Below are positions 14,165-27,767 of a stretch of DNA of 64,000 nucleotides, piece after piece. The DNA is from Homalodisca vitripennis (lineage: Eukaryota; Arthropoda; Insecta; Hemiptera; Cicadellidae). Location: positions 121,717,001 to 121,781,000 of the forward strand of contig NC_060211.1 of NCBI RefSeq assembly GCF_021130785.1, given 5' to 3'. The position numbers and the translations under genes are program-made. The notes below the pieces were generated by a model. It saw only the letters and a list, made by a program, of their open reading frames with translations, searched no databases and had not been told where the DNA came from. Position 1 is the first letter of the stretch; each line of letters begins with the position of its first letter.

Positions 14165-15230
14165 ATATAGCACTGCTCATAAAAACTACTGGTTCATTTA
14201 CGTTAAACACCTTATAAATCGATTAACTCATACCAATACATTGTAGACCTCTTTATTGATTGGATATAGTTATAATTTCTTTAACTTTAATGAAATATAT
14301 AAAATCCTTTGTGTTATTTAAAATGTTACGTATTATTAGAATAAACATAGAAACACTTGTTACGCTTAAGTTTCTGCTATAGTTTTTCAGCCATAACTCA
14401 TTATGGTTGATTCTTTTCTTTGTACGTTAGTGATATTATAGGGGGGAACACTTAAGTTCACTAGTTCATATTACCTAATATATATTACGTTAGATTGGTT
14501 ATGATCTGCAAATACGCTGATTACCAATTTCAAGATAAAACTATTTAAATGCACAAAATACTGAAATAAGTTATATAGACAATATATACCTTATTAGTTA
14601 ATCGGAGGTAAGTCTGATGATATAGGTATTAGAAAACTTTTTATATTGGAGATATTGTGCTTTAGAGATGTTTTAAAGCTCATAGCCGAGGGTCATGCAG
14701 TAAAGGTTGAATGCAGACCCCATTTTAAATAACTTATTATTCCGTCCCTTACGGGCTTCATGAGTGCTGGATTTGTGTATAAAAGAAAGCTAACCTCTTC
14801 AATATCTTCGGGTTTTAACATTCTTACAATACGTGATATAGGACAATGCTGAAAGTACACAAGCTTTGCAACATGGGGTATACTAATGGCTTATCAAATA
14901 TGCGTAAAACTTTATGATGCATCACCCACTAATGTTAAAGATGCAAGTTCAGACATTACCTTAGAACGTAAATTTAAAACTTTTCCTGAAAAAAGTGCTA
15001 CATAAGAAACTTTCCTCATAGTTATCTAATAACACAGGTATGCACTGTTGTCTATTGTAACAGGAACTGTTATTAATAATAGTTACATATTAAAACTCAA
15101 CTAGTTTTTTGAACAAGAAAATACACATTGTCCTCTTAACAAATTTAATGTTTCATCTATTATTTAAAAGAGCTCACTTTGAAGAGTCCCTTTTGTTATT
15201 ATAAAAAAATTTGAACATTTGGGCTGTATT
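14165..15230 (+). repeat. Segmental duplication, copy 2 (no TA expansion)
   Basis: Direct copy of 9725-10905, about 4.4 kb downstream, with the same ordered landmarks. Divergence is substantial, with many substitutions and small indels, so the event is old. The frame corresponding to 10448-10732 carries an in-frame stop here after the TACAATACGTGATA landmark. Confidence 0.8.
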
Positions 15231-18029
15231 GGAGTTTATATGGGGTTTTAACCCATTTTGAACTATATTTTTGTTTTTTACCTTTGCGATAATCTAAATC
15301 GATAACATTTCATTCACACATGTCTTATTCTCTAAACCGAACAATAAAAATTTATCGTCAAGATCAAACAGAAATAAATTGATTGTAATGGGGTTTCATT
15401 CCCTAGAATAACTATATCGTTGTCATTCAACTTAGGTAGAGCATGTATTTTTAACTTTTTAATTAAGAAATACAGATTTTCCAAGAATGTTAATCACTTA
15501 TAAGGGGCACCATTGATGCCTTAACACAGAAGTAAATTTGCCGGAGTTTTACGCTTAAATAGTTTTTAGCCTTACTGGTATATATTTTTGATATGAAAAA
15601 CAAAAGAAACGCTCCGACGGCTCCAAAAATACGTTACAGCAAAGTAGATTACAATTCTCGGAAGTAGATCCTTCCGATAATTCCGGATTGATTGGAAAGC
15701 CGGGCAGGGTTCAATTCAGTTAAAAAATACTGTTCTTGAATCAGATGACCGAGGGTGCCGAGACCGATGTCGTGGACATACATGTAAGCGGGTTGGAACG
15801 AATGACTGAGTTAATGGGTTAGAAAATATATGTTATAAACTTTAATTATAACAAGAAATTATAAGTATGACTATCCTTTTTTACCGAATTAGAGTTTTCA
15901 GACTTATAAATGTATATCATTTTCTTGATCGGGGCAAAACGCAAACTCTATAAGAGCACGGGGAATAACGCAGACCAGATGAAGACTACAAGGGCAGAAA
16001 GTAAAGACATTTGACTGAAGTAGAATTAGCAGAGCGAGTTTTTATATATAATTATATCGTAGCAACAAGGCAAGGTGTACAATGGCAAGGGATGTATAAC
16101 TAATTGATACTATACATTCTCCTTCACGCACTAAACCTGAACTATGTGCCAGTGGAAGATTTGATTAACTTTTGAAATTCTTAGTAATAAACACTGAAAT
16201 AATATGCAGTTAGTGGTGGATACTGCTGATTCAAAATTATATTGGGCTGAATTATAATACATCATATGTGGTTTCACTAAGATTAATGAGGAATCGGTAT
16301 TTCTGCACTTTGGCCTAAATTAGTTACTGAAAGTGTTGAAGCTATTCATTTAAATAGTATAGAATGTTACGGAGACATTTGTGTATTTCATTGGTACACG
16401 TAAAATCTGTTTCACTCTTCTACTTAAAGGCACCAAGATATTTGTTATAAGGTGAATCTCCATTGACTTCGCTTATTTTAAGAAAAATGTTATTATGTTA
16501 TTTAAAAAGGGTATGTCTACGCTGTACTTGTTAGAATAGGATATCACGTGCAAGTCCACGGGTAACTGCTATTAATATATAAACGAGAAATTCACAAGTA
16601 CGCAGATATCACATCCAAACGTGATATGAATAGTGTTTTCCAAAATATTTAAATATAATCTCTTATAATGTTCAACTATAACTTTGTGTAACTAATTATT
16701 TAATATAGCAATTTTTGGTGTAAAATAGTATAAAACACGTTTTTTACTAAGAAATTAAAACTATCACATATGTCTCAGGACGAACATTCTCCAGACAGTA
16801 TTCTTTGTTGAAATTGGAAAATATATTTCTTGCATTATTAAAATAGTTACTATATTATTTGTATAATTAAAAAAGCAACACTGTATTGCATTACAAATTA
16901 ATAATTGCGTTTAGCTGTAAAATGAGTTTTATTACAGTTTTTATTTATTCTTACTGGAATTAATATAAAGCTCATTTTATAAAAATGTGTTTGATGGAGA
17001 TGAATTTTTATGTTTCGCTTTTTGACATGGGAGGGAATAGCGAACGCGTTAAGAAACCTAAAATATAGATATGGAGCGATTTCATTTTTTTAAACTCTGA
17101 TTTCAGTCTTTCTTCCTTACAATGTAAAAAAAATATTATGAAAATACAATGTCGTCTAGAAATAAATTTAAAAACCTCAATTCTATTTATATGATGTATT
17201 ACAGTATAACAATCTGAGCTTTTTTGTTTCCGCCAATCGGAGATAAAAACTAAACTGTAAAAAGTTACAAGATAATGTATATAATGAAATACATATCCTG
17301 GTACAATACAGGCTACAAGGCATTGCATAAATTATATTCTCCTATTTCACTCTTGTTTGAGTTATTCTATGAATACAGAAAAAACATGTTATACCTTACG
17401 ATTTGAATTTACTTTGCAAAGGCAATTTCAACCTTTTTCTTAAAAACAAAATTAAAACTTTTTCTTTCTAAAAACTTTTCATTCACACTCGCATAAAAAA
17501 CTTATTTTTGGTGCACAATGATTACGGGATATTTTTTCTGTTGGTCATGTATCTTGAAGTAATAATTTATAATAATGAAAATATCATAAACACTAGTAGA
17601 GTCAATACGTATCCTGTACTCCTGTGCTGATACTAAGATATTAAATTAAATAATACTTGTGTATAATATATTTTTGTTTTTATATTCGAAAATATTATAC
17701 TAGTGATGCACTTTACATTGCATCTTAGTAATTAATTTGTAAGGTCATAATATAGTTTTATATATTATTATTTACATAAATCATAGTAAAACTATAGTGG
17801 AAAGAATTCATGACTGATTTATTTACTTATCAATTCGAGATTGAAATTGCTTCGTATTGTTTGGGTAATGAGCAATAAAGTCGAGTTTAAAGTTCCAAAA
17901 GTGTGTATGTACAATTATAAAAATTAAAATTTTAATAGTTAAGATGGCAAAGGAGTTTGTAATTACAGCCTACCTTCACATTTGCCGTTTGATTATGGTA
18001 GTTTAGCAGCCGACATGTTCCAATTAGTA
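15231..18029. other. No gene seen; mixed-composition patch at 15.5-15.8 kb
   Basis: The stretch 15600-15810 is less AT-rich than its surroundings and ends in a donor-like CATGTAAGC. No coding frame or family was recognised, and the rest is AT-rich. Confidence 0.4.
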
Positions 18030-18400
18030 GTTGATCAGCCACCAGAATGCCGAGGTGAACAATGCCACCTGACCGTCAAGGAACGGGGAGTGCGACAGTT
18101 ATCAGTAACATCACACCTCGAGTCGGCGAGTCACTAGGTGATGTTGTGTCACGGGTCACGACCCACAGCGGTGATAAGGGCTGTCACGGTCACGGTTTAG
18201 CACGCGAGAGCACACGATGTGTAAGGACGCGTGGTTCAGACGGATTTGAGCGGGACATCCCTCGGCAAGGGGTGGTGCAGTGCGCACACTCCCATTCGCG
18301 TTAGATTCGCGCCTTCATCTAGCAAAGTCGTATTGTCTTCGCTATGTTTTTCTGGAGTCCTCGTAATATCGTATCATCATTTATGCATTGCGGCTTTGTA
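18030..18400 (+). promoter_or_regulatory. CpG-rich islet with donor-like site; candidate promoter/first exon
   Basis: A sharp island of higher GC with many CpG dinucleotides in otherwise AT-rich DNA. Examples are CGAGTCGGCGAGTCACTAGG, GGACGCGTGG and CCCATTCGCGTTAGATTCGC. A TCAGTA sequence fits the arthropod initiator, and a splice-donor-like TTTGTAAGTA has its GT at 18398. An 80-codon open frame at 18062-18304 is Arg/Gly-rich with no recognised domain and is probably not coding. On inference this is a transcription start and non-coding first exon, plus strand. A decayed transposon fragment or an old GC-rich insertion is the alternative. Confidence 0.3.
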
Positions 18401-20284
18401 AGTAAACAAAATTTAATTTTAAATTTATGTAGTTATTTCATGCATGCAAGAGAATGTGTAATGTAATCCATTCATAAAAAATTCATATAATTCTTTTTTA
18501 TTAGAACCTTATTTACAGTACATAATGCAGAAACGAAGAAATGTTTCAAGTGTGCTATGCAATGCTTATGTAATTTAGAGTCAAATGTTATAGGTTTTGT
18601 TTTAAATTAATAAGAATCATGGAAATATACCATAAGTTCTATTTGTTTTAGGGAATGAAACTTTTGCAAATATTTATGGAGTAATGCTTATATATGAGAA
18701 CAGATATCTCTTGAAGTTTTCCTAGTTTTGCATTTTTTTAATTATTACTTAAATTAAAGAATTACAACCGCTCCTGTGGTCGCTATGGTTTCATAAGGTA
18801 CAAAATTAGCTATAGAACTAAAAAAATCCGTCGTGGAAGGATATTCTGAGTCTTCTGATGTCTGCTATTGTGAGGTCAATGTACCGGTTATAAGTGTTTT
18901 TATTTATACTGATATTCAGATTACATTTTTGCCATGAACTTTTTTTCTGTGTTTCAAGTTGCTATATTGAGCCTATGTATGTTATGCGTAACTGACATTA
19001 AGTTTTATTATCTCAACTTGAAAATAGTAGTTATCGGTTTTCAAAATGTCTGCAGTATTTATCAAAATAAATTTATATATGTAACCCTGTTACTCTTTTG
19101 AAAAGGGTGTGTAAAGTAGCCTTGATTAGTTTCATAACATGAATATAATGAATTGAATCCATATAAAGTTTTAGAGTCACACCGCGATTGCTATAAGGGT
19201 TTTGTCGAACGACAATCAGACGCCTGAGTATACAGACCGTTATTACTTCTAGCTGGATGACTAATCATTACCTAACTTCAAACAACTTCAATAGTTTAAA
19301 CCTCCTAGAGATAGAAGTTTCCCTATGACGAAAACGTTTAAAGCCATGAGGTTTTAACTGGGTCGGAGACTGACAGTGAGACTCGAAAATTTTAAATGCT
19401 TCTAGAGGATTTTAACTCTTATAAACCTATGTTTGAATCTAAGGAGACGACTTATATACGTTGAGGGCTACATCCACCAAAACATAGAATGGATGAAAGT
19501 CTTATCGTATGTCTATGGGCCTTTATAAGTTTCAGTCTTGAAGTAATATGTGGAATTTTATATTTTAAATAATATGGTTAATTTTAGTAATAGGCAGCTC
19601 TCCGATTATCGGTAGTCCACAGGACTGAAATTGTAATGATGTCTGGTATTCAGAAGACCGATAAATCTCAGAAAACCGTGAAATTCTATAAATCGCTAAA
19701 TTACTATATCGAAATCATTGACTTTCTCTATTTTTCCACAGTTAAGAAACTTTCAGAGGCTCTCTCCAGAGACCATATCCTGAAGCCGGGAACTTATTTT
19801 GTGGATGTCTTCCCAGAGGCAGCAATTGGTATTAAAAAAAGTTTTAAGAATACATCTTAGTGGTTTTTGAATAAACTATGAATATTACTACAAAACTATA
19901 TAAACTATATATATATGTTAAACAGTTTCCCAAAGTTGTTATTTTAATTAAATTTTATGTTAAAAAAATTATTACAGGGTTTTTAGTCTCAAACTCCAGA
20001 AAATTAGCCTTATCTCCTTATATAAGTTGTAGGTTGTAAATATTTTTACTTCTAAAAAGAATATTTGATAATAAGCATGCATCTTTAAGCAAATACCATT
20101 CCTTAATTAATATCAGCCGTCTTTTAGATTTCAAATAAATTAATCATATATTCATTCATATGTAAATTACGTATCTGCTGCACTTTTTTATGGGTTAATC
20201 AATCGTTGCTTAAAACAATAAGCTGCTTTTGAAAACAGACTAGCAAGGACAGAAAATAAATTAATGACTCGTAGGGCTGAAAAA
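18401..20284. other. AT-rich sequence, no gene seen
   Basis: The stretch 19180-19860 is slightly less AT-rich and contains a 74-codon frame at 19636-19860 with no recognisable domain. Nothing else was identified. Confidence 0.4.
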
Positions 20285-20400
20285 TTAAGTTGCTGTCTAT
20301 CTGTATGCGTGATATTTCTACGAGCTAGCCTATAGGCTTGGTTTTGCATAAAGCTTCATTTATAAATAGATAACATAACTAAATAGAAGTTGGCTAAAAT
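20285..20400 (+). repeat. Dispersed GTCTGTCTG-type repeat, degraded copy
   Basis: CTGTCTATCTGTATGCGTGA is followed by a CGAGCTAGCCTATAG-CTTG segment, AAGCTTCATTTATA and GTTGGCTAAAATGC, in the same order as at 1850-1995. Confidence 0.4.
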
Positions 20401-20530
20401 GCAATGGTTGTGTATTTTTCGTTATGGGACTTCCGTCTTTTGACGGCTTTTAAATTAAAATCAGAAATAGGCTTACATTTTAAAATTACAATTTTTTAAA
20501 TTTTAATTCTTTGTAAAACCAATTTAGATT

Positions 20531-20720
20531 GTGTCGATGGCCGAGCGGTCGTACCACATCTGAACTTGGATGTAAGGCTGAGATAGAGCAGGTAAAATCA
20601 TGTTTGTGACCTTTTCAGTACCTTCCACCTTTCCATCTTATTCTGTTTGAAAATATCCTCGCACATACCAGTGATTCATGACGACGCTAAAGGAAGAGGT
20701 TGAAGAAGTCTCATTCCGAG
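20531..20720 (+). mobile_element. tRNA-derived SINE (or tRNA pseudogene)
   Basis: GATGGCCGAGCGGTC at 20536-20550 matches the box A of Leu/Ser-type tRNAs. About 45 bp further, AGCAGGTAAAATC fits a damaged box B (consensus GGTTCRAATCC). The sequence between and after does not fold as a tRNA, and a non-tRNA body follows (ACCTTCCACC to CATTCCGAGAAGC). This is the head-plus-body layout of a tRNA-derived SINE carrying an internal RNA polymerase III promoter. With box B damaged it is unlikely to be transcribed. The 3' end is not sharply defined. Confidence 0.55.
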
Positions 20721-23013
20721 AAGCTTTCAAAGAACAGTTTTATAAATAGACTGTAATAAGTCAATTATTGTAACCCTAAATTTTCTCTTTAAATTGATAT
20801 AAGATATAACTATATAATATTTAAAACAGGTATCTAAATACCTAATGTTAATGAAAAGGATAAATGTAATTATAAGAGATAAATAATACAAATAAAATTG
20901 TTCAACTCATTAAAATAGTTGTACATAAATATACAAAAGGATTTAATAATATTAAAATAATTGACTTCCTATTCATCAACTGATACGATTCACATACTTG
21001 TTACGGAGTGAATGGCATTGCATTGATTTCAATCCTCTTTAAAGTGCTAAATATTGACTAAGACCCCTTTTGTCATAAGGTAAAGAGAGTACAACCACAA
21101 ATAGAGAGCTTTAGATCTGATAAAGCTTTTCAATCTACAACGTACACAACCTTTCGCTAGCGTAAATCGACACAGTAGCCAGCTACAAGTGGGCGGACGA
21201 ATTAATGGTCCAAACACAGATACACAAGGTTTAATTTACTTTTCAACAGTTATCGTAGTGTTTATGTCTATCCAATAAAAGTTTTAGTTGAGATCTAATT
21301 GTATAAAATATGTTGGCTTGTTTGAAAATGAATTGACAATGCACATTTTAAACTGTTTAGAAGAAAATTTTGTTAACTTATTGTATGTTATAATAAAAAC
21401 GTTATATTTCATAAAGATTAACCTACAATCAATGTAATAAATATTTTTATATTATATAGTTATATACCAGTGAATTTATTACGTATATCCAATTGGCAAA
21501 GCATAAATAAATATACGAAAACATCATTATTAAACATTTCTCATTCGCAAAACTTTTAACAAACATTTCGCGTCACGACAATATGTTTACAGCAAAATAG
21601 AAATAAATATTGTAACATTATGTATACAAAATTGGATACATTTTGATCTTCGTAGGATTGAATTAATACAATATTCTAAATTTTATATATTACTAAAAAT
21701 TTAAACATTTGGCTAATTTGACTGAGTATATATTTATGATGGACCAAAAGTCTTTACAATTTCTTGGTAAGGATGATCTAACTAAATAACATATTTCCTA
21801 GATTTCAATACATAGAAATCCATAAGGTGTGTTTCCTGCAAATCCGTACGTATCATTAGGCTTATCTGCTTATCCTCTTCTATAGTAACAATTCAGTGTT
21901 GTTTCATAACTTACGAAGTTTATTATTTCTTATTTGTTTTAACTACTTTATATTCTAGTAATGGGAGTTAGCACGAATTTTGTATCATATGATTTACTAA
22001 TTTACATGTTTAAAAATATTTTAATTATTAAAAAATTTACCCACCAAATCCAACAGTAATCCTCAGCATCAGACTAGATCTTACAATGTACCCTCCACCA
22101 AAATATCTTGAAATTTTCGGTTAGTGATGCGCTGTTCCGAGATATCCAAAGGATTGGATTGGATCCAGATATAAATAAAACCTCGTTTTTTCTATAGCCA
22201 GTATAGCAGAAAATAAACCAGTTAGAAGTTAACCCTCCTATAAGGCAGCCGTGACCAACTAAACTGAATAATATTCTTAAAAATAAACTGATTATTTTTC
22301 TTTGTAAAAGAAAATTCGTTTATGACTCCAGGATACTATACTAATACGATCTCGGCAGATGAATCTAAAAGCTAGGAGTGAAAATTATAGGTAAAAGTTG
22401 TATCATTTACTTGCTATTAAGCAGATACTATTCTTTATTTTTACATTACAACAATTAATTTACACTAATTACATTACTACATTATTAATTACAACAATTA
22501 AAATAATTTCATAAATTCATATTCATAAATACAAAAAACCTATTTGTGTTTGTCTCCGTTTTAACGTAATACTAATCACTAATTCTATTATTGAAATTTA
22601 ATTTGGGGTCAAGTTCAAAGCAGTTTTATTACAAGACTAAACACCTCACCAATGTTGCAGTAACAATATAAAAAATACAAATTTAAAATTAACATACCAA
22701 TAAGTGGTAATAGCAATAAGTAACATTCCTTAGAAACAAACAAATTAACAACAACAAATACATATTCCTTGGCAACAACAAAAGCAACAAGTAAATAGAA
22801 TAAAATATATAAAACATGGATAAATTAACGTAATGACATATAGCAAAAAATGTTTAATTGTCTAAAAAACTATTAAAAGAACACCAAAACTAATAAATAT
22901 AATTGGCTTTAATTGTATTTGGAATTTATTTTAAACTATATTTTAATAGCTATCACAAAAAACCTATCAACAATAAAGAACATTAAGTAATGTATGTAAA
23001 ACGGATTCATAAT
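20721..23013. other. AT-rich sequence, no gene seen
   Basis: Patches at 21060-21235 and 22040-22260 are slightly less AT-rich but show no recognisable product. Confidence 0.45.
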
Positions 23014-23028
23014 TTATATATATATATA

Positions 23029-23099
<71 letters not shown>

Positions 23100-23108
23100 A
23101 TATATAAT
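23014..23108. repeat. (TA)n microsatellite
   Basis: About 95 bp, almost pure TA, with two short interruptions near the left end. Confidence 0.95.
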
Positions 23109-23699
23109 GTATAATGTAGCCCCTGGAATAAAAAAGAGATTAATAAAACCACAAAGATAAGAAAAATTATTACTACAACAACCAGTAATATTAAATTTCA
23201 TTCTTCCATAACAATTCTTTTAATGCAATTTTAGATAATTTAATATTAGCATTGTTAATAACAAGTTAAACGCTATAAGAAATTAACTTTCTAGTGTCCT
23301 TTTATCATATACGAGTATACTGATGATTTTAGACACAACAAGATAGTTTTTTCTCATCGAGAAAGTTTTTTATCTAATAAGTTTAATGCTGAAATAATCA
23401 TTAATTGTCAATTACGTAAAAATGTTCTCTTTTTTATTAGTTGAAGTATAGGAAAACACCAACATCTAGTAAAACTTTTAAACTATTGGGCATAATACAT
23501 TTAAGGGGCTGTTCTTGGAGGTTTTCTGTACTAAATGATAGTTGGATGCATTTACCCATGCTCTGAGTCCATTTATTGTAACAAAATCATATTTTTACAA
23601 ACATAATACACCATGATTATTAAAAGTTTTTCACAGGGTAAAATTATTGCCCCTAGTAGTATAGTTTACAAGAGAAGACTCTAATTTACATACACTTTC

Positions 23700-24420
23700 T
23701 ATTTGGATATTCCACTTGGAATTGTTATCAACCAGAACAAATAATTCTTTCCTTAAAACATTTATAAACTACTAGAATGACAATTATTTCAAATATGCAA
23801 TTTAGGATGTAAACAATTATAATCTTTATGTTTAATTTCAGTATTTTTATATTTACATGATGGTGAGTGTTATCAGGGTGCATGTACGTTTTACACTTTA
23901 TCATTGCACCTTCTACATAATTTTGATACATTCTGTATAAAATTGCCCCCATCATATTTCTTTGAGGTACTCCTGATGTCATGCCATGTTTCTGTGAAAA
24001 CAGTTTCCACCTATAACTATAAATCTTCTATTATTTTGTTAATCTTTGTTTATTTAATAAGAAAAAACAACCAGTTTTTTACTTTTATTTCGGTAAAATC
24101 CATACTCGCAATCATTAATTATTTATCCTGTTATCTGCACAATATTTATTAAAAACATTCGCTATGTAATGCTCCATAAACTACAGAAATTTAGCGCAGA
24201 AAGTATTGGCGTTGTATGATAGTTCTCGTATTTCGAGTGGCGTCCAGACTTGTATAGAATATAACCAGATTGTATTTTATGCTTATTTGGGACTTTGCCT
24301 TCTGTTATTGATTTGTTTATTATAACGAGAGTGATTCTCAAACACTTAACAGAGAATATCTTTAAATCAATCATTCTGACTCCAACTATGCCACGACATT
24401 TCTTCTTTATACTTCCCAAT
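23700..24420 (-). pseudogene. LINE reverse transcriptase fragment (jockey-like), broken
   Basis: Two minus-strand frames fit consecutive parts of a non-LTR retrotransposon reverse transcriptase. The upstream frame (24162-24419) has the early palm pattern: a run ending NKSITEGKVP, then LYKSG, then ENYHTTPILS, matching the family pattern tGxxPxxxKxAxxxPxxKxG...NYRPISxLS. The downstream frame (23728-23982) has SGVPQ followed by MMGAILYRMYQNYVEGA, the SGVPQGSxLGPxLFxxYxND block, and then KTYMHPDNT where an active enzyme has YxxADDT. Stops and shifts separate the blocks, and the rest of ORF2 and all of ORF1 are missing. The catalytic Asp pair is damaged. This is a dead 5'-truncated copy. The clade call is tentative. 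Confidence 0.75.
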
Positions 24421-27400
24421 ATATTTTAGATTTGTTTTGCGTTTAAGTATGGCATGGCAAGACGTAACAGGGTCTGTATATGACATTGATGTGTTATGCT
24501 GCATATATCTTTAACGTAAATCGTTCTATAATATGTCACCAAATGTACCTACATTTGTTCATAATGTTTCTATATATTGCATCATCAATATTCGTCTTTC
24601 TCTTTCTTTTAAAAATTACGTCCACTTCGTCACTGGTTTTCTTGATACCCTTCAATAAAAAAAAATTATAAATGTAATTTTTTCTCAAGTTAACATTTAA
24701 TATGTTTTTAATGTTTTTTTTTTTTTATTTTATGTCTTCTTTTTAAGTTTTTTGACAACTGAATCTCAGGGTTTTATCACCTTAATTAGCCCATATCACC
24801 TAAAGCTGTTTTTTATTCATCTGATTTCCAAATGCATACTCTCCTATAAATCTATTTAATTATATATCCAAATGAAAATATGCCTCATCTAATGACAGAC
24901 TGTTTTATATATATTTATTTATTTGCTTATTCCTAGTAATAGCAGAACCATATGCAATCTATATCTGATACCAGGTGGTCTATAAACTTATCAAATGCCA
25001 CTTCCTACCTTTCATTTGTAGTTTTAATATGTGCTACACCTTACGTAATGCCTTTACTTTGATACGCAAAGCACCAACGAATACGCTGGTATAAATTGCA
25101 GAAGATATCTCAGACAGAAGGCAAATCTTCGTTATTCAATATCAGTGATACATTAATAACCCTCCGTATTGAAGAACATACTTATGGGTAACCTTTTGTG
25201 TACGGAAACACCCTAGGCTCTCGTACTGAAGATGATGTATGGAGAGAAAAATAATTAAAACTAGATCATGCTTATAAACAAATTTTAAACGATAAAATCG
25301 AAAAGTAGCCTGACTGATTTGGCTAATTGTTTTCTGACACATGTTTACGGTAGGTTTGATGGTTTATAATATCAGAAACCAGCAAAGGTTTAAATAATTA
25401 GTGCTGTTACTTTTAAGCTTACTCTATGCATCTTAGTCTATAAATTATTAATAGTGGTTAAATTAATTAAATACACAATAGTCCTGCCATAAAATAATGT
25501 AAACACAAAAAAGTTAATGTCCTCCCCAGGTGGTTTTAATTAATATTATTTGTTGCCAGTTATATAAGTGTCAAGCAGTTAATCCTGTAATTAATGAACA
25601 GCTTGTAAACATTTAATTGAACCAGAAATCGTCCTGGAAGTGCAAAACCTAGTTATAACTTCAATTGCGATTTTCATCTTAACATCTTATCTCTCAATCG
25701 TGAACTCTGAACTATACGGGATATATTGCAAATTTGAAAAGTATCATATTGCTTCGCTTAATTACGTTGTAAGTACTTTTACTAAGAAGCCTGTGGACTT
25801 TGATTTTGGAAGACTTTGAAAGTGTCGTGCAAAGCCCCAGGTAATTGCTAGTTCATTATAAAATCGGCCTCATAACGAATTTTAATACTGCTACGCTATT
25901 CTATAAATAAATATTTTTTTCAGAAAAGTCTATCATGTTTACGTTTATTTCTCTTTAAAATATTAAAATACTTACTACTACAGTACTTTACTACAATATA
26001 GCTTAGAAAAATAAATTTTTAGAAATTTCTATGAAATTAAAACGGAAATCCTCTACATTACAGTGTGTTTCCAGTTTTCAAATAGCATGATTATGACATT
26101 TAAAAATTGTTGTAAAGACAGCGGTTGTGTACCTTCCGTTGGTCAAAAATACTAATTTTGTAAAAAATTAAATAAATAACATACAAATATTAGTATACTT
26201 TACAAATAGTTATTTATTTTAGAATCCTAATTTAGTATCATAATATTACTTTGGTATCATAGTCCACTTTTATGTCGAACTCCCACTGAGCTAACCACTC
26301 AAATTTGCATTTTCTTACGGATCTTTTGGACACGTCTCTTAACTTTTAAACAACAACTTTACAAGGATAGGACATGTTTAAATTAAAGTTAATAAAGAAT
26401 CCTAGACAAAATAATCTGGATCAATTGAACTAATCGTAGAAGGGTAATATATAAACATATCCATTAATTAAACTTTAGTTTAACTGGAATATCCCTTAGG
26501 AATTCAAAACCTGTAAATTGTATGTAATATTGTTTAATGTTACAACTATTAATTTTATAATTTTATTTGTTATGTAACTTTAGTATGCTGATTAAAATAT
26601 TTGTAGAAATTCATGTTTTCTGTTGGTAACACTGACGAAATATATCACTCAAAAAAATATGTATTGCAGATATTTTCGTTGACTAATAAATTTCAACGGT
26701 TTTGGAGTTCAGGCGGTGGACCACTTTGTGAATATTAACTGTAAACTTGTGGAATTTTGCATTTTTATAGAAAATTGTATACTAAAAAAGGAAGTGGTTC
26801 AAATGGCAAACAAATCTATAGCTCCTAAACTATGATATAAAATTTTTAAATATATTCACAGATTGTAGAAAAAACTTTACGATGTCTTTATCTTTATTGC
26901 AAGTTTTTTATGATAATTTTCCGTAAATCCTACTAAATGTCCTCTTTGGAATTGGTCTTTTTGACTAATTAATTGTTTAATTACTAATAGAATACTATGG
27001 TAAATATATATCTTTCAAGTAATGCTCGGTTGAAAGATATTTATAGAATATATTAAAACAAACGTTTTAAATACGATAATGAAATTTTGTATGACTGAAA
27101 AATAATTTACTCGTAATTACAAATTAGACTTTGATTAAATGATACATATATAATTTTACTACAGGAATAAATGTAATAATAAAATATGGTAAGAAAATAT
27201 CAAAAAGTTAACTTTGTTTGAATATAATTCCTTATGGCCAACATCATGTCCTGACATATGTAGTATCTAAAACTACGGTTCAGCATACCGACAATATTGT
27301 CAGTGATATTTTTGTTGCCCTCAGGGGTTCCATATAACCAGAGCTGGTTCTATTCGTAGCTTGATTGATGCTTTTTCACTCCCTATCCACGTAAAAATGC

Positions 27401-27767
27401 AATATTTAGATATATTGAGCTTTTTTCCAATAAATCACCCTTATGATGTACCCGGTTATGGAGAATAGTAATGCCATTAACAAGATCTAATTAATTTCTC
27501 ATATTGAATAATAAAATCGCAATCATATAAATAATTTTTCATAGCTTATTTAATTTTACGCAATTCATGAAATGTATGACATAAGACAATATTAGAATAT
27601 TGAACAATAATTTATTTGTTACAAGATTATGACTATTGAAATAAATTAGCTATGCTTAAATATTTCCTGTGGAAATAAGGCTTTTATGCATAATTTAAAT
27701 AGTTTTTGTCCCAAAACTTATTTATGTAATCAATTTTAACACAAGACAATATATATTGTAATAAATA
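24421..27767. other. AT-rich sequence, no gene seen
   Basis: No gene, RNA or transposon was recognised. An open frame at 25142-25342 (minus) has no identifiable motif. The stretch 27240-27470 is slightly less AT-rich. Confidence 0.45.

Noticed and set aside
18062..18304. 80-codon protein gene in the CpG-rich islet
   Set aside because: GC-rich sequence is open by composition. There is no recognisable domain, and no support for the start or the C-terminus.
20531..20600. Functional Leu or Ser tRNA gene
   Set aside because: Box B is damaged and no acceptor stem, anticodon arm or variable arm can be drawn.
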